From JANMDU01 sp031375105 (GTDB lineage Bacteria > Pseudomonadota > Gammaproteobacteria > Burkholderiales > Burkholderiaceae_C): a stretch of 64,000 nucleotides of DNA. The notes beneath the pieces are model-generated. The model did not search any database, had not been told where the DNA came from, and was given only the letters and a program-made list of their open reading frames with translations. Shown here piece by piece: positions 44,688-52,481 of this stretch. Both the position numbers and the translations under genes were made by a program. Within the stretch, counting starts at the first letter, position 1. Each line of letters opens with the position of its first letter. The stretch covers positions 1-64,000 of the forward strand of contig JANMHJ010000071.1 in assembly GCA_031375105.1 (NCBI GenBank), in the 5' to 3' direction.

Positions 44688-44709
44688 TTGACGTTTACGT
44701 TAACGTCAA
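44688..44709. promoter_or_regulatory. Near-perfect 22-bp palindrome upstream of icmF
   Basis: TTGACGTT-TACGTT-AACGTCAA: ten of eleven base pairs are symmetric. It ends 26 bases before the icmF ATG. Its ACGT-centred shape resembles sites of MerR-type regulators of acyl-CoA and branched-chain degradation (LiuR group), which would fit icmF. That assignment is inference. Confidence 0.7.
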
Positions 44710-44749
44710 TCTTGCATTTTGCACGATTTTGCTCAACCGAAACTGACAC

Positions 44750-45136
44750 TCAGGCCATCAATGACAATGCCGCCACCGCCAACGCAGCCGCCAGCAAAAT
44801 CGCTGAAATCGTTATCCAGCGAAGCGCTGCGACCAAGCTGTGCGCCAGTGCATCCCAAGCTGCGCCAGGCATTTGGCATTCAAAGCCTGCTCGCACCATC
44901 TTTACCATCGCCGCAACAGCGGCAGCCGCGCTCGCGGCCAAGGCAATCGCAGCCACCAAGCCAAACGCTCGCGGATGCAAATGCGCTGTGGCCAACACGC
45001 CCATCAGCGCCACCATCGCTGCCGATGCCAACACACTCGCCGCCATGATCGCATTGCGCAAGGTTTGCACTGCCAGAATATCCCCGCCCGGGCGCTCGAC
45101 CAAGCTCACCAGCCAATCGCGTATCGAGGGCTTCAT
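44750..45136 (-). CDS. Small four-helix membrane protein in the sulfur locus
   Basis: 128 residues from ATG 45136, which overlaps the upstream YeeE-type gene stop in an ATGA junction. It starts MKPSIRDWLVSLVERPGGDILAVQTLRNAIMAAS and has four hydrophobic helices rich in alanine. I do not recognise a named family; a DUF599-like protein is possible. Co-translation with the two YeeE/YedE genes suggests a part in sulfur-compound handling. Confidence 0.65.
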   Translation of the reverse strand: MKPSIRDWLVSLVERPGGDILAVQTLRNAIMAASVLASAAMVALMGVLATAHLHPRAFGLVAAIALAASAAAAVAAMVKMVRAGFECQMPGAAWDALAHSLVAALRWITISAILLAAALAVAALSLMA

Positions 45137-45609
45137 ACCAGCCACTTCTTTGCTGCCCACATGCCCGCAAGCATGGCCGAACTAAAAGCCATCACATCCA
45201 CACCGCCCACCAGCAAGCTCGCCAGCGCAGGCCCCGGGCAATACCCTGCCAAACCCCAACCGATGCCAAACAAAACGCCGCCAAGCACCAATTTGGCATC
45301 GATATCTTGCTTGGTAGGCAAACGAAATTGATCTTCAAACCAAGGCTTGCCAGAGGGATGCGTGAGCTTTGGCGTGATGGCAAAGGCCATCAAAGTCACC
45401 ATCAGCGCACCACCCATCACCAACGCCAACGAGGGATCCCAGTAGCCCGGCGCAGCTTGCCAAGAAATGCCTTGCTGCAAGCCCAGCACATTTAAGAAGC
45501 CGATCACTTTGGCAGGCTGCGTCATGCCCGAGAGCACCAAGCCCAAGGCAAACAGCAGACCCGCTGCAAACGAGACGGCATTTTTAGAAAAGAGGTTTTT
45601 TTGCGTCAT
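45133..45609 (-). CDS. YeeE/YedE-family membrane protein (second half)
   Basis: 158 residues. KNAVSFAAGLLFALGLVLSGMTQPAKVIGFLNVLG is the classic opening of the DUF6691/YeeE half-protein. A later GIGWGLAGYCPGPALASL carries the conserved G-x-C-P-G-P motif whose cysteine takes part in thiosulfate or sulfur uptake in the YeeE (TsuA) family. It is partner of the gene 22 bases upstream; together they equal one full-length YeeE. Confidence 0.88.
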   Translation of the reverse strand: MTQKNLFSKNAVSFAAGLLFALGLVLSGMTQPAKVIGFLNVLGLQQGISWQAAPGYWDPSLALVMGGALMVTLMAFAITPKLTHPSGKPWFEDQFRLPTKQDIDAKLVLGGVLFGIGWGLAGYCPGPALASLLVGGVDVMAFSSAMLAGMWAAKKWLV

Positions 45610-45631
45610 TTTGTGCTCCAGCCTTTATCAA

Positions 45632-46072
45632 TCATGCGCTGCCAGCTATCAATTGCATAGCAGTCACCGTCACCACACCTGCACCCATGAATGACAGTGT
45701 CGCTACCAGCGAGCGCGCCGAGCGCCGCCCTAGCCCACACACACCATGCCCGCTGGTGCAGCCCGCGCCCACCACCGTGCCTACACCCACGAGCAAGCCT
45801 GCAGCAATCAGCAATGGCAAAGGCCGCGTTGCCACCACAGGCGGCGCAAGTAAAGCAAACGCCGCAGCTCCGCCTGCGATCAAGCCCAGCAGAAACATCT
45901 TTCGCCAAGCGCCCAAGCTGCCGCGCTCATCGCCTTGCGGCGACAAAGCTGCCGCTGCAATACCGCTGATGCCTGCCACACGCCCCAAAGCCGCCAGCAG
46001 CAGCCAAGAAGCCAGCCCAATCAACACACCGCCCAGCAAAGCCTGCCCAGCGGCCAACATGTTTGCATTCAT
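45632..46072 (-). CDS. YeeE/YedE-family membrane protein (first half)
   Basis: 146 residues. It has a hydrophobic start GQALLGGVLIGLASWLLLAALGRVAGISGI and the conserved cysteine block VGAGCTSGHGVCGLGRRSARSLVAT. It likely transports a sulfur species across the inner membrane with the next gene. It is divergent from the CsoR-type repressor with a large palindrome between them. Confidence 0.88.
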   Translation of the reverse strand: MNANMLAAGQALLGGVLIGLASWLLLAALGRVAGISGIAAAALSPQGDERGSLGAWRKMFLLGLIAGGAAAFALLAPPVVATRPLPLLIAAGLLVGVGTVVGAGCTSGHGVCGLGRRSARSLVATLSFMGAGVVTVTAMQLIAGSA

Positions 46073-46093
46073 CGTTTTTCCTTTTCATCAATG

Positions 46094-46131
46094 GCTTGCA
46101 TTATATACCCCTAGGAGTATATAATGCAAGC
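46094..46131. promoter_or_regulatory. 38-bp near-perfect operator palindrome in the sulfur locus
   Basis: Half-site GCTTGCATTATATAC meets its complement around a CCCTAGGAG centre; 18 of 19 pairs match. The TATAC-CCCTAGG-GTATA core is the kind of site bound by CsoR/CstR-family repressors. It covers the AGGAG ribosome site (46113-46117) and the ATG (46124) of the repressor gene and lies 22 bases from the divergent YeeE start, so one repressor could shut both arms. Confidence 0.85.
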
Positions 46132-46378
46132 TATGAGCCAAATGACCAATCCCGATCAAAAACGACAAATGATGCAGCGCCTCGCACGCGTGGAAGGCCA
46201 GCTGCGCGGCGTGCAAAAGCTCATCGAGCAAGAAGAAGATTGCGAAAAAATTGCTCAACAACTCTCTGCCGCGCGCAAAGCGCTTGATAAATCTTTTTTC
46301 CACATGGTGGCCTGCATGCTTGAGCATGGCGATCTGCCGCCCAAAGACATCGCCCACATGCTTGCCAAATTTTCTTGA
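46124..46378 (+). CDS. CsoR/FrmR-family (DUF156) repressor, probably persulfide-sensing
   Basis: 84 residues, all-helical. RLARVEGQLRGVQKLIEQEEDCEKIAQQLSAARKAL is the family helix pair, with the first sensor Cys40. The second cysteine (FFHMVACMLEH, Cys64) is 24 residues later, not at the +29 position of CstR or the H/C positions of copper-sensing CsoR, so metal sensing is doubtful. ATG 46124 has AGGAG 6 bases upstream; ATG 46133 is possible. It is followed after 12 bases by a persulfide dioxygenase, which supports control by sulfide or persulfide. Confidence 0.85.
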   Translation: MQAMSQMTNPDQKRQMMQRLARVEGQLRGVQKLIEQEEDCEKIAQQLSAARKALDKSFFHMVACMLEHGDLPPKDIAHMLAKFS

Positions 46379-46390
46379 GTCACATCCATC

Positions 46391-47542
46391 ATGAATCACA
46401 CCCCTGTGCAACTTTTTGATACCGCTTCCAGCACCTACACTTATCTGCTCTGGGATGCCGCCACGCGAGAAGCCATCATCATTGACCCGGTAGACACGCA
46501 ATTACAGCGCGATCTGGCCGTGATTCAAGAGCGCGGTTTGAAGCTGAAATACATCTGTGAGACGCATGCCCATGCCGACCACATCACCAGCGCTGCGCAG
46601 CTCATTGAACTGACTGGCGCGCAAGCCGCCACACCCGCTGGCTGCGGCATCAAGCCCTCCGCCATCCAACTCGAAGATGGCCAAGTGCTTCAATTTGGCA
46701 GCGAAAGCCTCCAAGCCCTGCACACCCCCGGCCACACGGCAGGCAGCATGAGCTTTGTGTGGCGCGAGCATGTGTTTACTGGCGACACCTTGCTCATAGG
46801 CGGCTGCGGCCGCACTGACTTTCAATCCGGCAGCGCTGAAGCCCTGTACCAAAGCCTCACGCAAGTGTTACTGCGCTTGCCTGACCACACCAGCGTCTGG
46901 CCTGGCCATGATTACAAAGGCCAAACGCATTCCAGCATCGGCCAAGAGCGCAGCAACAATGCGCGTTTGAATACTGACGGCAGGCTGCGCACGCAAGCTG
47001 AATTTGTAGCGCTCATGGAGAGCCTGCAACTGCCGCGCCCCAAGCGCATCGACGAAGCGCTTCCCGCCAACTTGAGCCTGGGCGTGCGCCACGATGCCAA
47101 CGAGCGCCATGCCTCGCTCACGCAAGCCCAGCCAGCTAAGCAGGCAGGCTACACAGGTGATATTTCTCCACAGCTCGCCTACCAATGGTGGCAAAGCGGC
47201 GAAGCGGTGCTGATTGACATCCGCACGCATGCAGAGCGCGCCTGGGTCGGCTTCATTCCCGGCGTGGCAGGTATCGAATTCAAAATCTGGCCGGGTATGG
47301 CGATCAATCCCGCTTACGAGACGCAGTTGAGCGAGGCCTTGAAAGAAAAAGCCAAGGGCAGCAAAGTCATGCTGCTCTGCCGCTCTGGCATCCGCTCCAT
47401 CCCTGCTGCGCAGCGCGCTCAAGCCTTGGGCTTTGAGGCTTACAACATCTTGGAAGGCTTCGAGGGCGATCCTGATGGGCAAGCACATCGCAACACACTA
47501 GGCGGCTGGCGGGCGGTTGGGCTGCCTTGGGCGCAAAATTAA
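46391..47542 (+). CDS. Persulfide dioxygenase-rhodanese fusion
   Basis: 383 residues. The N-terminal metallo-beta-lactamase fold is of ETHE1 type: CETHAHADHITSA (His59-x-His-x-Asp-His), LHTPGHTAGSM, FTGDTLLIGGCGRTDFQSGS and VWPGHDYKGQ. The C-terminal rhodanese domain has LIDIRTHAERAWVGFIPG and catalytic Cys330 in LLCRSGIRSI. It oxidises glutathione persulfide to sulfite and can transfer sulfur to thiosulfate. Fusions of this kind are known in Burkholderia. It is co-transcribed with the repressor, opposite the YeeE pair. Confidence 0.94.
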   Translation: MNHTPVQLFDTASSTYTYLLWDAATREAIIIDPVDTQLQRDLAVIQERGLKLKYICETHAHADHITSAAQLIELTGAQAATPAGCGIKPSAIQLEDGQVLQFGSESLQALHTPGHTAGSMSFVWREHVFTGDTLLIGGCGRTDFQSGSAEALYQSLTQVLLRLPDHTSVWPGHDYKGQTHSSIGQERSNNARLNTDGRLRTQAEFVALMESLQLPRPKRIDEALPANLSLGVRHDANERHASLTQAQPAKQAGYTGDISPQLAYQWWQSGEAVLIDIRTHAERAWVGFIPGVAGIEFKIWPGMAINPAYETQLSEALKEKAKGSKVMLLCRSGIRSIPAAQRAQALGFEAYNILEGFEGDPDGQAHRNTLGGWRAVGLPWAQN

Positions 47543-47559
47543 TTTCTGCGCGAAAAAAG

Positions 47560-48651
47560 CTATTGATGCGTCAAAGCTTTTGCCACCTCGCCCACCAAAC
47601 CCGGGCCTTGGTAAATCAGCCCGGTGTAAATCTGCACCAAGTCTGCGCCTGCTTCGATTTTTGATTTGGCATCGTCACCAGAGAGCACGCCGCCTACGCC
47701 GATGATGGGATAGTTTTTTCCGAGTGCTGAGCGGAGATGTTTGATAACTTGATTGCTGGATTGCAGCACGGGAGCACCACTCAAGCCGCCCATTTCCTCG
47801 GCATGCTTCAAGCCTTGCACGGCATCGCGGGAGAGCGTGGTGTTGGTAGCGATCACGCCGTCGATTTGGTGTTTTTGCAGGGTGAGTGCGATGACTTTAA
47901 TTTGCGTCTCATCCAAATCTGGGGCAATTTTGAGGAAGATGGGTTTTTGTGTGCCGTGCTCTTGCGCTAATTCGGCGCGTCTTGATGCAATCGCGCCAAG
48001 CAAGCCATCCAGTTCTTCGTCGCTTTGCAGCGCGCGGAGGTTTTTGGTGTTGGGCGAGGAGATGTTGACGGTGATGTAGTCGGCATACGGGTACACGCCT
48101 GCGAGGCAGATCAAATAATCGTCTACGGCGCGCTCAATGGGCGTAGCGGCGTTTTTGCCGATATTCAGGCCGAGGATCATGCGGGACGCTGATTTTTTAA
48201 GCGTTTTAGGCACTTCGCCCTTATCAAATCTACGTAGTTCGCTATAAAATTGTGAGCGTCTCACATTCGCTATGAAGGCATCCAAGCCGTCGTTGTTAAA
48301 GCCCAAGCGATTGATCAGTGCCTGCTTTTCAGGAATGCGAAACATGCGGGGCTTTGGATGACCGGGCTGACCCAGTGGCGTGACAGTGCCCACTTCCACA
48401 CAGCCAAAGCCCATCGCATCCCAAGCGTCGATACAGCGGGCGTTTTTATCGAGCCCCGCAGCCAAACCCACGCGATTGGGGAAATTCAGCCCAGCAATCG
48501 TTACCGGATCGCTCACGCGCTTTTGCGCGTAGGCCAGCTTCAGGGGCGTGCATTGCGTGGCGGCCAACGCGTTGATCGTTAAATCATGTGCAGCTTCGGG
48601 GTCGATGCCAAATAAAAACGGTCGTGCAAGTGGGTAGGGAATGAGGGACAT
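47560..48651 (-). CDS. pyrD: Dihydroorotate dehydrogenase (quinone), class 2
   Basis: 363 residues. FPNRVGLAAGLDKNARCIDAW, GFGCVEVGTVTPLGQPGHPKPRMFRIPEKQALINRLGFNN, YITVNISSPNTKNLR and IGVGGVLSGDDAKSKIEAGADLVQIYTG define the class 2 enzyme that feeds electrons to ubiquinone in pyrimidine synthesis. Between RRSQF and ILGLNIGKN there is an extra stretch (YSELRRFDKGEVPKTLKKS) coded by a dispersed repeat at 48190-48257. It is convergent with the dioxygenase gene and divergent from rpiA. Confidence 0.96.
   Translation of the reverse strand: MSLIPYPLARPFLFGIDPEAAHDLTINALAATQCTPLKLAYAQKRVSDPVTIAGLNFPNRVGLAAGLDKNARCIDAWDAMGFGCVEVGTVTPLGQPGHPKPRMFRIPEKQALINRLGFNNDGLDAFIANVRRSQFYSELRRFDKGEVPKTLKKSASRMILGLNIGKNAATPIERAVDDYLICLAGVYPYADYITVNISSPNTKNLRALQSDEELDGLLGAIASRRAELAQEHGTQKPIFLKIAPDLDETQIKVIALTLQKHQIDGVIATNTTLSRDAVQGLKHAEEMGGLSGAPVLQSSNQVIKHLRSALGKNYPIIGVGGVLSGDDAKSKIEAGADLVQIYTGLIYQGPGLVGEVAKALTHQ
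48190..48257 (+). repeat. Dispersed repeat copy inside pyrD
   Basis: TTCGCCCTTATCAAATCTAC, then AGTTCGCTATAAAATTGTGA, read in frame from the other strand. Confidence 0.7.
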
Positions 48652-48671
48652 GTCGTGAAATAATCGAGGCT

Positions 48672-49343
48672 ATGACACAAGACGAACTCAAAACCCTGGT
48701 AGGCCAAGCCGCTGTGAAATATGTGGTCAAAGGTGAAATTGTAGGCGTGGGCACGGGCTCCACAGTCAATAAATTCATTGACGCATTGGCAGCCATCAAA
48801 TCAGAGATCAAAGGCGCGGTCAGCTCCTCTGTTGCTTCCACCGAGCGGCTCAAGGCTTTGGGCATCCCAGTGTTCGATGCGAATGAGGTGAGCGAGCTGT
48901 CGGTTTACATTGACGGGGCGGATGAAATTGATCACGCAGGCTACATGGTTAAAGGCGGCGGCGCTGCGCTCACGCGGGAGAAAATCGTGGCCTCGCTGTC
49001 CAAGCGATTCGTCTGCATTGCCGATGAAAGCAAGCTAGTCAACACACTCGGTGCATTTCCGCTGCCCGTGGAAGTGATCCCGATGGCGGCGACGCGAATA
49101 GCGGCTTTGTTTGCAGCCAAAGGCGGCATAGCCAAGCTGCGGATGAAAGATGGTGCACCACTGGTGACGGACAACGGCCAACATATTTTGGACGTGACTG
49201 GATTGCAAATCTCAGATCCACTGACTTTTGAAAACGAAGTGAACCAATGGCCCGGCGTGATCACCGTGGGCGTGTTTGCGCATCAGAAAGCGCAAGTGTG
49301 TTTGCTAGGGACTTCTGAGGGTGTGAAGACGCTAGCGTTATGA
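48672..49343 (+). CDS. rpiA: Ribose-5-phosphate isomerase A
   Basis: 223 residues. GVGTGSTVNKFIDAL (phosphate loop), AVSSSVASTERLKALGIPV, YIDGADEIDHAGYMVKGGGAALTREKIVA (catalytic Asp and Lys) and LPVEVIPMA are all present. It interconverts ribose-5-phosphate and ribulose-5-phosphate. It is divergent from pyrD, with only 20 bases between the starts. Confidence 0.97.
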   Translation: MTQDELKTLVGQAAVKYVVKGEIVGVGTGSTVNKFIDALAAIKSEIKGAVSSSVASTERLKALGIPVFDANEVSELSVYIDGADEIDHAGYMVKGGGAALTREKIVASLSKRFVCIADESKLVNTLGAFPLPVEVIPMAATRIAALFAAKGGIAKLRMKDGAPLVTDNGQHILDVTGLQISDPLTFENEVNQWPGVITVGVFAHQKAQVCLLGTSEGVKTLAL

Positions 49344-49344
49344 G

Positions 49345-49407
49345 TGTTTTCGGCTGGTAGCCGGCGTGTTTATTGCGCAGAGCGCTACTGAATTTATAGT
49401 ATTTACG
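49345..49407 (+). repeat. Dispersed repeat copy, intergenic
   Basis: TTGCGCAGAGCGCTACTGAA, TTTATAGTATTT. It lies after rpiA in a 212-base gap to the fumarylacetoacetase stop; no gene is seen there. Confidence 0.7.
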
Positions 49408-49555
49408 CTCTTGGAACTACTCTCTGTTTGATCTGCTGGCGCTTGGAAGATTGCTTCTTGGGCAGAGCGGCTACAAGTTTGAGGCATGACCGATTTGTTG
49501 GATGCAGGCCTTGGAGCGCCAATACGCAGGCCGCAGCATGCCAGCACAGCAAAAC

Positions 49556-50878
49556 TCAAGCCACAGCCGGCAAAACAGTCCCCACGCAAGATCCAAAGCC
49601 AATCCGCGCATGCCCCGCACGCTCACACCAGCCTTGCAAGATCACGCTGTCGCCATCCAGCAGGAAGGTGCGCTGTTCGCCAGTTTCAACCAGAGGCACT
49701 TGCACACGCCCGCCTTGCGACAGCTCAACCATCGCTCCCGCCTCAGATGCTGTAGGCCCAGAAATCGTGCCTGTGCCTATCAGATCGCCGCTTTGAAGAT
49801 TACAGCCGCCAACCGTGTGTTGCGTGAGCATTTGCGCAGTCGTCCAGTATTGGTGACGAAAACTGGTGGCTGCAATGCGGCTGGGCGGCTTGGAAGCTAC
49901 GCGGTGTGCTTCTGATTCGATAGCAACACTGAGTTGAATATCCAGACTGCCACTGGCGCGGTGGCTCGCTTCATCCAGATAAGCCAGCGGTTGCGGCTCA
50001 TCTGCCGGGCGCTCAAAAGGCAGGCGAAATGGCGCAAGCGCTTCCATGGTCACGATCCACGGCGAGATGCTGGTGCAAAAATTTTTTCCTAAGAATGGCC
50101 CGAGAGGATTCATCTCCCAAAACTGGTGATCGCGGGCGCTCCAGTCGTTGAGCAGACACATGCCAAAAATGTGCTGCGGCGCATCTTTGAGCGCCACCGG
50201 CTCGCCTAGTGCATTACCGGGCCCCACGAAGAAGCCCATTTCCAATTCAAAATCCAACCGCATGCACGCCCCATACACCGGCGCTTTTGCACCAGTTGGC
50301 ATGGCTTGCCCCATCGGGCGGCGAAAGGGCGTGCCGCTGATCACCACGCTGGATGCGCGACCATGATAAGCAATCGGTAGCCACTGAAAATTCGGTGTGA
50401 GCGGATCATCGGGCCTGATCACGCGGCCAACGTTTCGCGCATGGTGGATTGAGGTGTAGAAATCGGTGTAATCACCGATCTGCGTGGGCAGCTTGTATTG
50501 CACATCGGCTTGCGCTATCAAACACTCGCGCACCACGCCTTGCGTCGCCGCACGCGCCGATGAGGAGAGCAATTCAAATAGGCTGAAGCGCAGCGCATGC
50601 CAAGCGCCTTGCCCCATCGCCATGAAGCCATTGAGCTGGCTGCTGCTGGCCTCTTGCAAAGCCTGCGCGGCCAGGCCGCTCGCCAAGCCTTTGGCATGCA
50701 AAGCGGCCAGATCCAGCACCTCATTGCCAATGGCCACGCCACCGCGCCAAGCATCCTGCGAGCCACTGCGGCGAAACACGGCATAGGGTAAATTCTGAAT
50801 CGGAAAATCAGCATGCGCTTGGGCGCTGGCCACCCAGCTGGTGGCAGACATCGCGTGCGTGTGGTTGAGCTCGTTCAT
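49556..50878 (-). CDS. fahA: Fumarylacetoacetase
   Basis: 440 residues from ATG 50878. An SH3-like N-domain opens with FPIQNLPYAVFRR. The FAH barrel contains IGDYTDFYTSIHHARNVGRVIRPDDPL, LPIAYHGRASSVVISGTPFRRPMGQ, LDFELEMGFFVG and LNDWSARDHQFWEMNPLGPFLGKNF, with the Asp/Glu metal ligands and catalytic His. It cleaves fumarylacetoacetate to fumarate and acetoacetate, normally the last step of tyrosine and homogentisate breakdown. No homogentisate dioxygenase is nearby; instead it ends a seven-gene operon with an ABC importer, so its true substrate may be a relative. Confidence 0.92.
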   Translation of the reverse strand: MNELNHTHAMSATSWVASAQAHADFPIQNLPYAVFRRSGSQDAWRGGVAIGNEVLDLAALHAKGLASGLAAQALQEASSSQLNGFMAMGQGAWHALRFSLFELLSSSARAATQGVVRECLIAQADVQYKLPTQIGDYTDFYTSIHHARNVGRVIRPDDPLTPNFQWLPIAYHGRASSVVISGTPFRRPMGQAMPTGAKAPVYGACMRLDFELEMGFFVGPGNALGEPVALKDAPQHIFGMCLLNDWSARDHQFWEMNPLGPFLGKNFCTSISPWIVTMEALAPFRLPFERPADEPQPLAYLDEASHRASGSLDIQLSVAIESEAHRVASKPPSRIAATSFRHQYWTTAQMLTQHTVGGCNLQSGDLIGTGTISGPTASEAGAMVELSQGGRVQVPLVETGEQRTFLLDGDSVILQGWCERAGHARIGFGSCVGTVLPAVA

Positions 50879-50888
50879 CTCTGATCTC

Positions 50889-51698
50889 TCAAGCAACAGT
50901 GGCCATCAAGGCGTCGTCAAAAATAGCCACCGCACGCGTCCAGCCCGCAGAGGCACCGCGAATTTTGTGCGGAAAGCAAGAGATGAAGAAACCGCTGGGC
51001 GGTAAGACTTCAAGATTGTGGAGCTTTTCCAAATGGCAGTAACCAATATCGCGCCCTGCTTTATGGCCTTCCCAAATCAGCGAAGCATCTTTGCTCGCGC
51101 CGTATTTTTGCGCAGTGTGGACGAAAGGCGCATCCCAGCTCCAAGCATCGGTGCCTGTGAGGCGGATGCCGCGCTCCAGCAAATACATCGTGGCTTCGTA
51201 GCCCATGCCTGCGCCCGCAGCCACGTAATCGGGATGACCGTAGCGCGAGCCTGCACGCGTGTTCACAATGACGATCTCTAAAGGCTTGAGCGTGTGCTCA
51301 ATGCGCTTCAATTCATCTTCCACATCTTGCGCGGTTACCACGTAGCCATCTGGCTTGTTGCGGAAATCCAGCTTCACGCCCGGCTGAAAGCACCATTCAA
51401 GCGGCACTTCATGAATTGCAATGGCCGGCTTTTTCTCACCGTTTTTTGCATCCATGGTGGAATGAAAATGGTAGGGCGCATCCAGATGCGTGCCGTTGTG
51501 GGTGGACAGTTGTACCAGCTCCACCGCCCAGCCTTCGCCATCAGGCAGGTCTTCTTTTTTCAGACCAGGAAAGAAAGGCTCAATTTGGGCAAAGGTGTTG
51601 TCGTGCGTGAAGTATTCAATCTTCGGCGCAAAGGCGGGCGGATCGCTCAAGACATCGTTTTCAAGAAAAATGGAAAGATCAACAAATTGGCGTGGCAT
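50889..51698 (-). CDS. Cyclase-family metal hydrolase (kynurenine-formamidase-like)
   Basis: 269 residues. The H-x-G-T-H-x-D-x-P-x-H motif is complete in STHNGTHLDAPYHFH. VIVNTRAGSRYGHPDYVAAGAGM and LTGTDAWSWDAPF follow, as in cyclase-superfamily hydrolases that open amides, lactones or cyclic esters. It is too long and divergent to be assigned as KynB. It lies between the ABC permease and fahA on the same strand. It probably acts one step before FahA on an imported compound. Confidence 0.88.
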   Translation of the reverse strand: MPRQFVDLSIFLENDVLSDPPAFAPKIEYFTHDNTFAQIEPFFPGLKKEDLPDGEGWAVELVQLSTHNGTHLDAPYHFHSTMDAKNGEKKPAIAIHEVPLEWCFQPGVKLDFRNKPDGYVVTAQDVEDELKRIEHTLKPLEIVIVNTRAGSRYGHPDYVAAGAGMGYEATMYLLERGIRLTGTDAWSWDAPFVHTAQKYGASKDASLIWEGHKAGRDIGYCHLEKLHNLEVLPPSGFFISCFPHKIRGASAGWTRAVAIFDDALMATVA

Positions 51699-51722
51699 GG
51701 TGTGCTCCTGGTAAAAGTAGTT

Positions 51723-52481
51723 TTAACGACGTTGGTATTTCAAAAAATGCTGCTCCGCGAGTGCAAGAAAAGCATTGCTGGCAAAGCCAATCGCTCCCAG
51801 CAACACGATGCCAGCAAACAATTCACTGGCGCGAAATGAGCGTGCTGCCAGCAAAATGGATTGCCCTAATCCCGGCTGCGAAGCCAGCATTTCGCCCACG
51901 ATGGCCACAATCAGCGCCACCGTCATCGACAAGCGCATGGCGCCCAAAATATCAGGCATGGCATTGGGCAAGCCGATTTTCAGCACAAAAGAAACTCGGG
52001 ACAGTTGCAGCGCTAGGCTCACTTCGCGCAAGCGCGGATGCACGCTGGCCAAGCCATGCATCGTGGCAAGTAGCACAGGCCACATCGCACCAAACGCCAC
52101 CACCGTGAGCACCATGATGCCCGAGAGCCCAAAAATCGCAATCGCCAGCGGAAGCACCGCCGAAGCAGGCAAGGGGCGGATGAATTCAAGCGTAGGCCCG
52201 ATCCAACTGCGCAGCACTGCGGATGAACCAATCAGAGCACCTAGCGCAATACCCGCCGCACTGGCCAGCACCCAACCCCAGAGCATACGCTGCACCGTCT
52301 CGCCGGTGAAAGCCAATAAATCTCCTTCACGAAGGCCTTCCAGCAAGCTACCCCAAGTCGCTTCTGGCGTCGGCAAAAACACCTTACTCACCCATTGCGC
52401 ATGGCTGGCGATCCACCACAGCGCAATGATCGCAGCAAGCAAGGCCACGGAAGGTAAGGCAGAGATGAGGCGCGCTCTCAT
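51723..52481 (-). CDS. ABC transporter permease (TauC/SsuC type), second
   Basis: 252 residues, about six helices. The EAA loop region reads LREVSLALQLSRVSFVLKIGLPNAMPDILGAMRLSMTVALIVAIVGEM. It overlaps the other permease by 4 bases (52478-52481), so the channel is probably a heterodimer. The family imports sulfonates, nitrate, pyrimidine precursors or aromatic acids. Confidence 0.9.
   Translation of the reverse strand: MRARLISALPSVALLAAIIALWWIASHAQWVSKVFLPTPEATWGSLLEGLREGDLLAFTGETVQRMLWGWVLASAAGIALGALIGSSAVLRSWIGPTLEFIRPLPASAVLPLAIAIFGLSGIMVLTVVAFGAMWPVLLATMHGLASVHPRLREVSLALQLSRVSFVLKIGLPNAMPDILGAMRLSMTVALIVAIVGEMLASQPGLGQSILLAARSFRASELFAGIVLLGAIGFASNAFLALAEQHFLKYQRR

Noticed and set aside
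47555..47581. Possible bidirectional terminator between the dioxygenase gene and pyrD (AAAAGCT / AGCTTTT)
   Set aside because: The stem is short and weak and overlaps the last pyrD codons; not convincing without transcript data.
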